This document shows positions 35,236 to 43,101 of a DNA stretch of 64,000 bases, in pieces. A program made the position numbers and the translations under genes. The stretch comes from Vulcanococcus sp. GTDB taxonomy: Bacteria > Cyanobacteriota > Cyanobacteriia > PCC-6307 > Cyanobiaceae. Location of the stretch: positions 154,250 through 218,249 of the forward strand of contig JAHUZV010000019.1 in assembly GCA_019264575.1 (NCBI GenBank). Direction: 5' to 3'. Below the pieces are notes generated by a model, which ran no database searches, was not told the DNA's origin, and saw only the letters and a program-made list of their open reading frames with translations. Position 1 is the first letter of the stretch. Each line of letters opens with the position of its first letter.

Positions 35236-37088
35236 CAGCCCAGGGGCAGACCTGCACTCCGATCCTGATTCGCTTGGGCCGCTGCTGCCACCAGATCAGC
35301 CAGGGCCACGCTGCCCAGATCGCCGTCGCGGCGGCTGCGCAGGCTGATCGCACCGGTCTCGGCCTCCTTGGCACCGATCACCCCGAGCACCGGGATCTTC
35401 ATCTGCTCGCCATTGCGGATCAGCTTGCCGAGGCGATCACCGGAGTGATCGATGCTGGCGCGTACGCCGGCGGCCTTCAGCTGGTTGAGCACCGTTTCGG
35501 CATAGCCGCGCACCTCATCGGTGACCGGCAGCAGGCGCACCTGCTCAGGCGCCAGCCAGAAGGGGTAATCGCCGGCGTAGTTCTCGGTCATGATCCCGAA
35601 GAACCGCTCCAGCGAGCCGAAGATGGCGCGGTGGATCATGATCGGCCGCTGCCTGGAGCCATCGGCGGCCACGTAGTCGAGGTTGAAGCGCTCGGGCAGG
35701 TTGAAATCGAGCTGGATCGTGGAGCACTGCCACATGCGGCCGATGGCGTCCTCGATCTTGAGGTCGATCTTGGGGCCGTAGAAGGCGCCGCCGCCTTCAT
35801 CGATCTTGTAGGCCCAGCCCTTGCGCTCCAGCGCTTCAATCAGGCCCTTGGTGGCCAGGTCCCACACCGCGTCTTCGCCGATCGATTTCTCCGGACGGGT
35901 GGAGAGGTTGATCTCGTAGTTGCGGAAATCGAAGGTGGAGAGGATCTGTTCGGTGAGATCGAGGATCGCCAGGATCTCATCGCTGATCTGCTCCGGCAGG
36001 CAGAACACGTGGGCGTCGTCTTGGGTGAAGCCGCGCACGCGCATCAGGCCGTGCATCACGCCCGGGCGCTCGTAGCGATACACCGTGCCGAGCTCCGCCC
36101 AGCGGATCGGCAGCTCGCGGTAGCTCCGCAACGTGCTGGCGTAGGTGAGCACGTGGAACGGGCAGTTCATCGGCTTGAGCTGGTATTCCCGCTCATCCAC
36201 CTGCATCGGGCCAAACATGCTCTCGCTGTAGAAGTCGAGGTGGCCGGAGGTTTTCCAGAGGCTGATGTCGGCCACGTGCGGCGTGTAGAGCAGCTCGTAG
36301 CCGGCGGCGAAGTGCAGTTCGCGCCAGAGGTTTTCGATCAGCAGGCGCATGCGGGCGCCGCGGGGGTGCCAGAACACCAGGCCGGCCCCAGCCTCATCCT
36401 CGATCGAGAACAGATCGAGATCGGTGCCGATGCGCCGGTGATCGCGGCGCTTGGCTTCCTCCTGGCGGCGCTTGTATTCAGCCAGCTGCTCGGGGGTTTC
36501 CCAGGCGGTGCCGTAGATGCGCTGCAGCTGGGCGTTGTTCTCATCGCCGCGCCAGTAGGCCCCGGCCACGCTCTCGAGTTCAAAGGCCTTGGCGTTGAGC
36601 TCGCTGGTGTTGGCCACGTGCGGGCCGGCGCAGAGATCCCACCACTCCTCTCCGAGGGTGTAGAGGCTGATCGGCTCCTGGATCCCCGCCAGGATCTCGA
36701 GTTTGTAGGGCTCGTTCTGGGCCTTGATCCGGCTTTCGGCCTCAGCGCGGCTCACCTCGATGCGCTCGAGCGGCAGCTTCTTATTGATGATCTTGATCAT
36801 CTCCTTCTTGATGGCCTTGAGATCGGCCTCGGTGAAGGGATCGGGATTGTCGAAGTCGTAGTAGAAGCCGTTCTCGGTCCACGGGCCGATCGTCACCTGA
36901 GCCTTGGGAAACAGCTTCTGCACCGCCATGGCCATCACATGGCTCATCGAGTGGCGGATGCGAAGCAGCTGCTCGCTTTCGCTGGTTTTGGGCAGGTGGA
37001 TCGGGGTGTCCGCCACCGCCTCGCCAGTGGCCGTGGTGGTTGCGACGCTGCCGGATGAACTTGAAGCGGCAGGGCGGGTCGCGGTCAC
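35235..37088 (-). CDS. thrS: Threonyl-tRNA synthetase (without TGS domain)
   Basis: Charges tRNA-Thr. The 617-residue class II enzyme has an editing domain with HSMSHVMAMA (HxxxH, near residue 46) and WWDLCAGPHV, then the catalytic core with motif 2 YRYERPGVMHGLMRVRGFTQ and motif 3 near AIFGSLERFFG, and a C-terminal anticodon-binding domain. The first 40 residues are a low-complexity Ala/Ser/Thr stretch from a GTG start rather than a TGS domain. Editing residues are kept. First gene of the thrS-glk-thrB-ndhD run, divergent from the DUF2605 gene. Confidence 0.96.
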   Translation of the reverse strand: MTATRPAASSSSGSVATTTATGEAVADTPIHLPKTSESEQLLRIRHSMSHVMAMAVQKLFPKAQVTIGPWTENGFYYDFDNPDPFTEADLKAIKKEMIKIINKKLPLERIEVSRAEAESRIKAQNEPYKLEILAGIQEPISLYTLGEEWWDLCAGPHVANTSELNAKAFELESVAGAYWRGDENNAQLQRIYGTAWETPEQLAEYKRRQEEAKRRDHRRIGTDLDLFSIEDEAGAGLVFWHPRGARMRLLIENLWRELHFAAGYELLYTPHVADISLWKTSGHLDFYSESMFGPMQVDEREYQLKPMNCPFHVLTYASTLRSYRELPIRWAELGTVYRYERPGVMHGLMRVRGFTQDDAHVFCLPEQISDEILAILDLTEQILSTFDFRNYEINLSTRPEKSIGEDAVWDLATKGLIEALERKGWAYKIDEGGGAFYGPKIDLKIEDAIGRMWQCSTIQLDFNLPERFNLDYVAADGSRQRPIMIHRAIFGSLERFFGIMTENYAGDYPFWLAPEQVRLLPVTDEVRGYAETVLNQLKAAGVRASIDHSGDRLGKLIRNGEQMKIPVLGVIGAKEAETGAISLRSRRDGDLGSVALADLVAAAAQANQDRSAGLPLG

Positions 37089-37152
37089 GGCTGTGGGGTA
37101 GCAACCCCGATCCTACGCAGGGGATTTGGGCGGATTCCTACGCTCATTCGTG

Positions 37153-37539
37153 ATGACTGCTCCTTTCCCGCCGCTGCCGCCGCCGCCTGAATCGGATTCG
37201 GAGCCAGCCCAATTGCTCGATCAGTTGCTGCAGTCGCTCTTCGACGACTTCAGCTTCTGGTTCCAGCGCGGTTTGGTGCTGCTGGAGCTGACGCCCGACG
37301 CACTACTTCCTGCGTCCGAGCAGCAATCGCTGCGCCAAAAGCTCGAGGAGGCCCTGCAGGCCATTGCCGCCACCCGCGCTCTTCGGGCCGCCTGCACCAC
37401 GCCGATGGCCGTGGATATGGATGCCATGGCTCCCTGGCATCGCTTGATGATGCGCGTGTGGAATCTCTCGTCGATGCTGCGGATCGCCGGTGTGGCACTG
37501 CCACCGGATGGCCGAGGCGACGCTGAACCTCAGGCCTGA
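37153..37539 (+). CDS. DUF2605-like cyanobacterial protein
   Basis: From ATG 37153 the product has 128 residues: a proline-rich start (PFPPLPPPP), then LLDQLLQSLFDDFSFWFQRG, the characteristic opening of DUF2605, and helical sequence to the end. Soluble, no known activity; the family is found almost only in cyanobacteria. Its 3' end overlaps the convergent lysozyme-like gene by ten bases. Confidence 0.65.
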   Translation: MTAPFPPLPPPPESDSEPAQLLDQLLQSLFDDFSFWFQRGLVLLELTPDALLPASEQQSLRQKLEEALQAIAATRALRAACTTPMAVDMDAMAPWHRLMMRVWNLSSMLRIAGVALPPDGRGDAEPQA

Positions 37540-38192
37540 TTCGCGAGGGCCTTGAGATTGCTGCTGAAGAAGCGCTGCAGCTCTTCGGCCCGTTTCACCG
37601 GCTGCCCGTAGGCGCTGCGGCCAGCCAGGGTAGGAAAGGAGGCCCATTCGTGGGCCAGCACGGCCATCGCTTCGCGGGTCAGCCCCTGTTGATCGATCTG
37701 ATCGAGCACGCCGCGCCGATCAACCAGGTAGAGGGCTGCCTGGTCTTGGCTGCTGGGCCCGAAGCTCTCAAGCTGCAGTTTGCGCGCCGCCTCACTCCAG
37801 GTGCCGGGCAGGAATTGGTAGGCCCCTGCAGCAGCACTGGTGTAACGCTTCACCACCACGATCTCCGGGTGGCGCTCCAGGCTGCTGAAGCGCCCTCCGC
37901 CATACAGGGTGCGGTAGCCCTCTTTGCCCTGCTTCCACGTGCCTTCGGCGTAGCGGATGGTGTTGAGCAGGGCGCGCCGCTGGGGCGTGATCGTGTAGCT
38001 GCCGGTGGCGTTTGCCGAGGCGTGCCGTGCACCGCCAGCCCGGTTGCCCTCGCCTTCTTGCTGACGTCCCTGGGATGGGGAGACCAGAGGACCTGTGGCG
38101 AGAAGCAGTAGCCCCAGGGCCGTGGCTGCTGCACTAGCAGGAGCCGGGCGAGAGGCGGAGGGGAGATGGCGACGCAACCGCAAGGGCAACAC
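37530..38192 (-). CDS. Exported lysozyme-like glycoside hydrolase
   Basis: A 220-residue protein from a GTG start, with an N-terminal basic and hydrophobic stretch (about residues 18-38) that may act as signal or anchor. The catalytic domain (about 68-200) shows the lambda-lysozyme-like pattern: a Glu in NTIRYAEGTWK, then TSAAAGAYQFLPGTW and a helical C-terminal half. It should cleave peptidoglycan glycan strands. The family match is by motif memory (GH104 / muramidase). It overlaps the DUF2605 gene convergently. Confidence 0.75.
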   Translation of the reverse strand: MLPLRLRRHLPSASRPAPASAAATALGLLLLATGPLVSPSQGRQQEGEGNRAGGARHASANATGSYTITPQRRALLNTIRYAEGTWKQGKEGYRTLYGGGRFSSLERHPEIVVVKRYTSAAAGAYQFLPGTWSEAARKLQLESFGPSSQDQAALYLVDRRGVLDQIDQQGLTREAMAVLAHEWASFPTLAGRSAYGQPVKRAEELQRFFSSNLKALANQA

Positions 38193-38351
38193 GACAAGGT
38201 CTGGCCACCCTGGTGCCCAGCGATGGGCTAGCAGGTGGCCAGCCCAACCGCCCTAGACAAATGAGACGCAGATGTGCTGAGCGGCCTTTGACGGGCTGAG
38301 ACCGGGCTGCGACTCGCGAGAAGGCGCTGTGCCGGTTGCGGCGGCGCCCAC

Positions 38352-38394
38352 GTGATCAATCAGGCGCCTTTATGTTTCCTTTGGGATTGATCAC
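38352..38394. repeat. Long-armed inverted repeat downstream of trpS
   Basis: GTGATCAATC (38352-38361) and GATTGATCAC (38385-38394) are perfect ten-base inverted repeats around a 23-base loop that itself contains the palindrome AGGCGCCT. The element lies 15 bases past the trpS stop inside a 216-base gap. There is no T-run on either strand, so it may be a 3'-end stabilising hairpin or a protein site rather than a classical terminator. The rest of the gap (38193-38351) shows nothing I can name. Confidence 0.5.
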
Positions 38395-38408
38395 GCTGCG
38401 GCCGGCGC

Positions 38409-39437
38409 TCAGGGGCGCGGCAGGAAGCCGAGGGCCTGGCGGGTGCGCTCCAGGGTGGCTTCCGCCACCGCATTGGCGCGCTCAGCGCCCTGCTGCAGCA
38501 CGCGATCGAGCTCGGCGGGGTCACTGCTGAGGTCTTGGTAGCGCTCCTGAATCGGCCGCAGCGCTTCCACCATCACCTCAGCCAGCAGCGGTTTGAAGCT
38601 GCCCCATCCCATCGATCCGCATTCATTGGCCGCTGCCTCACGCCCCTTGCCGCTGAGCAGGGCATAGAGCCCCAGCAGGTTGTCGGTTTCAGGCCGCTCG
38701 GGATTGCCGAATTCCAAGCCCATGATCGGATCGGTTTTGGCCCGCTTCACCTTCTTGGTGATCAGCTCCGGCGGATCGAGCAGGTTGATGCGCGAGCCCT
38801 CGTTGGGATCGCTTTTGCTCATCTTGCTGCGCCCATCGGTGAGGCTCATCACCCGGGCCCCCTCCTTGAGGATCAGCGGTTCCGGCACCTTCAGCACCGG
38901 GATCGGCTCACCATCGGCATCTTTGGGGGCGAAGCGGGCATTGATGCGCTGCTGGGCAATGTCGCGGGCCAGCTCCAGGTGCTGCTTCTGGTCTTCTCCC
39001 ACCGGCACCAGGTCGGCGTCATAGAGAAGGATGTCGGCGGCCATCAGCACCGGGTAATCGAGCAGCCCCACCGATACCTGATCGCCCTGCTTCACGGCCT
39101 TTTCCTTGAACTGGATCATCCGCTCCAGCCAGTTCAGCGGGGTGACGCAATTCAGCAGCCAGCAGAGTTCGCTGTGGGCCGGCACATGGCTCTGCACAAA
39201 CACCGTGGCCTTGGCCGGATCAATGCCGCAGGCCAGGTAGAGCGCGGCGGTGCTGCGGGTGTCGGCCGCCAGCTGCTCGGGGTTGTGCGGAACGGTGATC
39301 GCATGCAGGTCCACCACACAGAAGAAGGTGTCGTGGCTGTCCTGCAGATCCACCCAGTTGCGGATGGCGCCAAGCCAATTGCCCAGGTGCAGAGACCCGG
39401 TTGGTTGAACCCCTGAGAGAACCCGGGCCCTTGGCAT
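38409..39437 (-). CDS. trpS: Tryptophanyl-tRNA synthetase
   Basis: Class I enzyme of 342 residues. The HIGH-type signature is in QPTGSLHLGNWLGAI (residues 11-25) and the KMSKS loop in DGRSKMSKSDPNEG (about 203-216). VPAHSELCWLLNC and VGEDQKQHLELARDIA are conserved Trp-binding and dimer elements. Length is normal and no editing domain is expected. Transcribed on its own on the minus strand behind the RGG-rich gene, 65 bases away. Confidence 0.97.
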   Translation of the reverse strand: MPRARVLSGVQPTGSLHLGNWLGAIRNWVDLQDSHDTFFCVVDLHAITVPHNPEQLAADTRSTAALYLACGIDPAKATVFVQSHVPAHSELCWLLNCVTPLNWLERMIQFKEKAVKQGDQVSVGLLDYPVLMAADILLYDADLVPVGEDQKQHLELARDIAQQRINARFAPKDADGEPIPVLKVPEPLILKEGARVMSLTDGRSKMSKSDPNEGSRINLLDPPELITKKVKRAKTDPIMGLEFGNPERPETDNLLGLYALLSGKGREAAANECGSMGWGSFKPLLAEVMVEALRPIQERYQDLSSDPAELDRVLQQGAERANAVAEATLERTRQALGFLPRP

Positions 39438-39502
39438 CTGTGATCGCTGGCGAGTCGCCGGATTCTGCCTTGAGGCGTTTCCGGCGAACCCGCCCTGCGC
39501 GA

Positions 39503-39997
39503 TCAGGCTTCAGCGGCTGCGGCTTCGGTTGCCGGGGCTTCAGCATCCAACTCGGGGGCGGCAGCCTCAGGAGCTTCGCCAGCGGGTTCCTCAGCTTCAG
39601 CAACCACTTCAGGTGCTGCTGTCACAGGTTTGGCCGGCCGCGCGAAGGGGTTGGGACGGCTGGAGGCCGGGCGCTCACCACGCTCGGGCCGGGGACCACG
39701 CCGTTCGCCGCCAGGGCGAGCGCCCGCGCTGGCGCGGTGCTGGGCCACCACCTCATCGAGCTTGCCGTCTTCCAGCAGCTGAGCCACGGTGCGGATCGAA
39801 AGGCCGAGGGCCGCCACGGTGGAGCGGAGGCCAAAGGCCTCCTGCACGGCGCGGGCGGCACGCATTTCGTTGTCGCTCAGGCGGATGCGGAAGCCACCGG
39901 CTTCACGACCACCACCTTCACGGCCACCGCCTTGGCGGGGGCCACGGTCGCCGCGGAAGCGTTCGTTCGAGCTGGGTTGGAAATCGCCGTCGGCCAT
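39503..39997 (-). CDS. RGG-rich small protein with ribbon-helix-helix-like core
   Basis: A 164-residue protein with three zones: an Arg/Gly-rich N-terminus (residues 8-34, RGG-like), a core FRIRLSDNEMRAARAVQEAF and following GLRSTVAALGLSIRTVAQLL (about 35-75), and a long Ala/Pro/Glu tail. The core has the strand-helix-helix spacing of ribbon-helix-helix DNA-binding proteins, though this is inference. I have seen the core sequence as a conserved hypothetical in picocyanobacteria. It could bind RNA or DNA. It lies 48 bases after the gene at 40046 on the same strand. Confidence 0.7.
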   Translation of the reverse strand: MADGDFQPSSNERFRGDRGPRQGGGREGGGREAGGFRIRLSDNEMRAARAVQEAFGLRSTVAALGLSIRTVAQLLEDGKLDEVVAQHRASAGARPGGERRGPRPERGERPASSRPNPFARPAKPVTAAPEVVAEAEEPAGEAPEAAAPELDAEAPATEAAAAEA

Positions 39998-40045
39998 GGC
40001 CGCACACCTGAATCGTCAGGCGCAAGTGTGCCCTATGGCTGGTGG

Positions 40046-40528
40046 TCAGGGCCAGCACCAATGCAGCCGGTGGTGTTCTGGGCTGCCGTGCCGGGCGAGC
40101 ACCAGTAAGGGGATGGGCGTGGGGCCCTCGGCCTCCAGCAGCTGGCGGTAGCGCTCCAGCAGCTGCAGGTAGGCACTGAGGGTCCAGCCGTGGTGGCCCC
40201 GCTCCTGCGCCTCCCAGAAGCGTCGCAGCGCCAGGCTGCAGCTCTGGCGGCCGAATTCCTGCCAACAGAGCTCCTGGGCCTGCAGATGCTCCACGCCCTG
40301 CTGGCGCCATTCCCGGAAACGCACCAGTTCTGGGGCATCGCCGGTGCTGTCGGGGGGCAGTGCCCGGGCCAGGTCTTCCACGCCCACCTGCTGGAGCTGC
40401 AGCCAGCAGCGATCGAGCAGCAACACCGGCAGGGCGCCATGCCAGCGGTGCTGCTGCTGTTGGGCCTTCAGCAGTCCGTCCACCTGCCGCTGCAATCGCG
40501 GCGTCAAGGGGGTGAGCAGTTCAGCCAT
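40046..40528 (-). CDS. Conserved-looking protein of unknown function
   Basis: One hundred sixty residues, soluble and helical, rich in Leu, Gln, Trp and Arg, with no signal peptide. Segments such as RFREWRQQGVEHLQAQELCW and WTLSAYLQLLERYRQLLE suggest an all-helical fold. No motif recognised. Its ATG lies within the last eight bases of the cation-efflux gene, so it is translationally coupled to a metal transporter, the only functional clue. Confidence 0.65.
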   Translation of the reverse strand: MAELLTPLTPRLQRQVDGLLKAQQQQHRWHGALPVLLLDRCWLQLQQVGVEDLARALPPDSTGDAPELVRFREWRQQGVEHLQAQELCWQEFGRQSCSLALRRFWEAQERGHHGWTLSAYLQLLERYRQLLEAEGPTPIPLLVLARHGSPEHHRLHWCWP

Positions 40529-41471
40529 GGGTGCCGCGGAAGGTGATGTCGGCGATGGCGTATTCCCGCGGTTCCAGATGAATCGTGCAGCGCACCGGGC
40601 CGAAGCGGGCCTCGAGATGCTCCTCCACCAGTTCCGTGATGCGGTGTGCGGTGGGCAGATCGTTCGCGTCCACCACCATGTGCAGCTCGATGAACACCCG
40701 CTGACCCAGCACCCCGCGGCTGGCGATGTCGTGCACGTTCAACACACCAGGCACGGTCATGGCCACTTCGTGGATGGCCTCCGGTGCGATGGCGATCTGA
40801 TCCACCAGCCAAGGCAGGTTGCTCTTGAGCACTTGCCAGCAGGCCCGCACCAGCAGCACGCAGAGCGGAATGGCCATGGCCACATCGAGCCAGTTGATGC
40901 CCAGGGCCAGCACCCCCGCCAGGCCAATCAGCACCACCACCGTGGTCCAGATGTCGCTGGTGGTGTGTTTGGCGTCGGCTAGCAGCAGCTGGCTGCCAAG
41001 CCGGCGGCCTTCGCTGCGCTCGTAGCCGGCCAGCAGCAGATTGCAGCCGAGCACGATCAGCAGCAGCAACAGGTCTTGGCCATCGAGGCGCAGGGGCGGC
41101 AGACCGGCGGCAATGCGCTCCAGGGAGCTTTTGAGGATCTCAAAGGCGGTGAACAGGATGAACCCGGCGATGGCCAGGGCTCCGAGCCCCTCGTATTTGT
41201 CGTGGCCATAGGGGTGATCCCGATCGGGGCTGGGATCGGACAGCCCATTGGTGATCAGGCCCAACAGGCTGCTCAGGCCATCGGTGGCGCTGTGCATGGC
41301 ATCGGCCAGCACCGCCAGGGATCCGGTGAGCAGGCCGATCACCAGCTTGAGCAGGGTCATCGACACGTTCACCGCCAGCGCCACCAGCAACACGCGCTTC
41401 ACCGCACCGCGGTTGTCTTCGCGCTGCCGCACGGCGGTAGACGCTGCCTGACCCGTGCTGGCGACTCCCAT
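40521..41471 (-). CDS. Cation diffusion facilitator family metal exporter
   Basis: A 316-residue antiporter that removes divalent metal ions from the cytosol in exchange for protons. Six transmembrane segments are visible. The metal site uses DAMHSATD in helix 2 (His60, Asp64) and DAKHTTSD in helix 5, giving two HxxxD pairs as in zinc-type exporters. The C-terminal cytosolic domain contains HDIASRGVLGQRVFIELHM and ends with a ferredoxin-like fold. Metal specificity is not proven by sequence. Overlaps the downstream gene by eight bases. Confidence 0.92.
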   Translation of the reverse strand: MGVASTGQAASTAVRQREDNRGAVKRVLLVALAVNVSMTLLKLVIGLLTGSLAVLADAMHSATDGLSSLLGLITNGLSDPSPDRDHPYGHDKYEGLGALAIAGFILFTAFEILKSSLERIAAGLPPLRLDGQDLLLLLIVLGCNLLLAGYERSEGRRLGSQLLLADAKHTTSDIWTTVVVLIGLAGVLALGINWLDVAMAIPLCVLLVRACWQVLKSNLPWLVDQIAIAPEAIHEVAMTVPGVLNVHDIASRGVLGQRVFIELHMVVDANDLPTAHRITELVEEHLEARFGPVRCTIHLEPREYAIADITFRGTHG

Positions 41472-41572
41472 GACCCGGCAGGCTCACAACAGTGAACCCA
41501 AGGTATTGGGTCTGGGCAGTGCACACCAGCTGAGCTAAAGAGAACCGGCGCATCCGCAGGACCCTGCAGCCG

Positions 41573-42955
41573 TTGATCCCGCCATCGCCTCTGCTCAGTG
41601 CCGCCCTGCTGCCGCAGATCAGGCGCTTTTGGCCCTTGGCTGCGGGCCTGGGTGGCGGGGTGATCCTTTTGGAGAGCAGCCACGGCGCCCTCTCTTCAGT
41701 GATCAGTCTGAGTGCGGCTGCCGCGGGCTTCTGGCTCTTGAGCGGCCGCTTGCGCCCCTCTGGTCGTGCCTTGCCAACGAGCGTGGAGGGCTGGCTGGAG
41801 CGCTGCCAGAGCGTGCTGGAGAGTTTTGAACGGCTGGAGCCGGATGGCGATCCGCTCGAGCAGCAGCAGCGCCGCGAGCAACTGGAGCAGCTGCGCCAGC
41901 GCCAGGACAGCGGCCATCTGCAGGTTGCCCTGGTGGGGCAGGCCGGCTGGAGTGAAGCTCTGCAGGCCCAGCTGCTGCAGCACTGCCCATCGCCGTTGCC
42001 GCTGCGGCTGCTGCGCAGCCAGCCATTGCCCCCCAGCAGCGCTGCCTGGCACTGGCCCGATGCCTTTCGGCGCTGCGATCTGATCGCCTATCGCCTCAGC
42101 CTGCCGCTTTCGGCGGCTGATCTGCGCTGGCTCGAAGCGCTGCCCGAGGGCCAGGAGGTGCTGCTGTTGGTGGATCGCCCGCCGGGGAATTGGCCCCTGG
42201 CGCTGCAGCAGCTCCAGCACCAGCTCCCCGAGCATCTGCGCCAACACTGCTGGCCCTGGTCGCCTGAGCTGAGCGAGGCCTATGCCGCTGATCTTCAGCC
42301 GCTCGCGCTGGCCTTTGCCGCCCTTGGCCCCGAGCGATTGCGCTTCACCCAGCAGCGCTGCCTCGAAGAGCTGCACGGCAGCTGGCAGGTTGCCCTGGAA
42401 TCGCTGCGCCGCCGCCAGTGGCAGCAGCTGATGCAGCGCACCCAGTGGACCGTGGCCGCCGGTGTGGTGGTGGCTCCCCTGCCCAGCCTCGATCTTTTGG
42501 TGTTGGCCGCTGCCAATGGGCTGATGCTGCAGGAGATGGCCCGCCTCTGGGATTGCCCTTGGTCGCTTGAGCAGCTTCAGGCGGCAGCGCTGCATCTGGC
42601 CAAGGCCTGCCTGGCGCTGGGGGTTGTGGAGTGGAGCGCCCAGTCGCTGGCGGCGCTGGTGAAGCTGCATGGGGCCACCTGGCTGGTGGGCGGCGCCCTG
42701 CAGGCCCTCAGCGCTGCCTATCTCACCCGTGTGGTGGGCCGGGCCATGGCCGACTACATGGCGCTGGCCGCTGGGGTTCCCGAGGCGGAACTTGAGCGCT
42801 TGCTGCAGCAGCAAGCGCCTGTGCTGGTGGCCCGGGCCGCGGAGGAAGAAAAGCTCGATTGGGCCGGTTTCTTGCAACAGGCACAGCAGTGGGTGCTGCA
42901 GAGCGGCGCCGCGGGCACCCTCAAAGCTTCAGCTGCCTACCAACCAACTTCATGA
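41573..42955 (+). CDS. DUF697-type membrane protein with decayed P-loop
   Basis: A 460-residue protein whose frame opens at TTG 41573 (start uncertain). Two N-terminal hydrophobic segments (about residues 16-60) are followed by a GTPase-like middle part and a C-terminal DUF697 region with VAAGVVVAPLPSLDLLVLAAANG and helices near 365-400. In relatives the middle part is a Ras-like GTPase; here the P-loop position reads VALVGQAGWSEAL, lacking the GKS/T that binds phosphates, and no DxxG or NKxD motif is visible. It ends inside the repeat cluster upstream of psbA. Confidence 0.7.
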   Translation: MIPPSPLLSAALLPQIRRFWPLAAGLGGGVILLESSHGALSSVISLSAAAAGFWLLSGRLRPSGRALPTSVEGWLERCQSVLESFERLEPDGDPLEQQQRREQLEQLRQRQDSGHLQVALVGQAGWSEALQAQLLQHCPSPLPLRLLRSQPLPPSSAAWHWPDAFRRCDLIAYRLSLPLSAADLRWLEALPEGQEVLLLVDRPPGNWPLALQQLQHQLPEHLRQHCWPWSPELSEAYAADLQPLALAFAALGPERLRFTQQRCLEELHGSWQVALESLRRRQWQQLMQRTQWTVAAGVVVAPLPSLDLLVLAAANGLMLQEMARLWDCPWSLEQLQAAALHLAKACLALGVVEWSAQSLAALVKLHGATWLVGGALQALSAAYLTRVVGRAMADYMALAAGVPEAELERLLQQQAPVLVARAAEEEKLDWAGFLQQAQQWVLQSGAAGTLKASAAYQPTS

Positions 42956-42982
42956 ACGATTCATGAAGAACTTCATGAAGTT
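42949..42982. promoter_or_regulatory. Three phased TTCATGAA palindromes upstream of psbA
   Basis: The self-complementary octamer TTCATGAA occurs at 42949-42956, 42960-42967 and 42972-42979. Start-to-start spacing is 11 and 12 bases, about one helical turn. The third lies in a 14-base perfect palindrome (42969-42982). The array begins in the last codons of the preceding gene and ends 119 bases before the psbA start. It looks like an operator array for a dimeric regulator; the protein is not identified. The same bases can also be read as a 13-codon open frame (42963-43004). Confidence 0.45.
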
Positions 42983-43101
42983 GCGTGAGCTCTGGCGAAC
43001 TTAATTTTTGCTTCCGAGAATTTTTTTGGCGGCTCCATAGCGTGGCTGTGCCGCTTCTGTGGCACGCATTCTCATCCGGCTCGTTCAGAGTCTGCTGATT
43101 C

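Noticed and set aside
35274-37058. A 594-codon plus-strand open frame across thrS
   Set aside because: Antisense shadow of a complete threonyl-tRNA synthetase; no domain and no ribosome-binding site of note.
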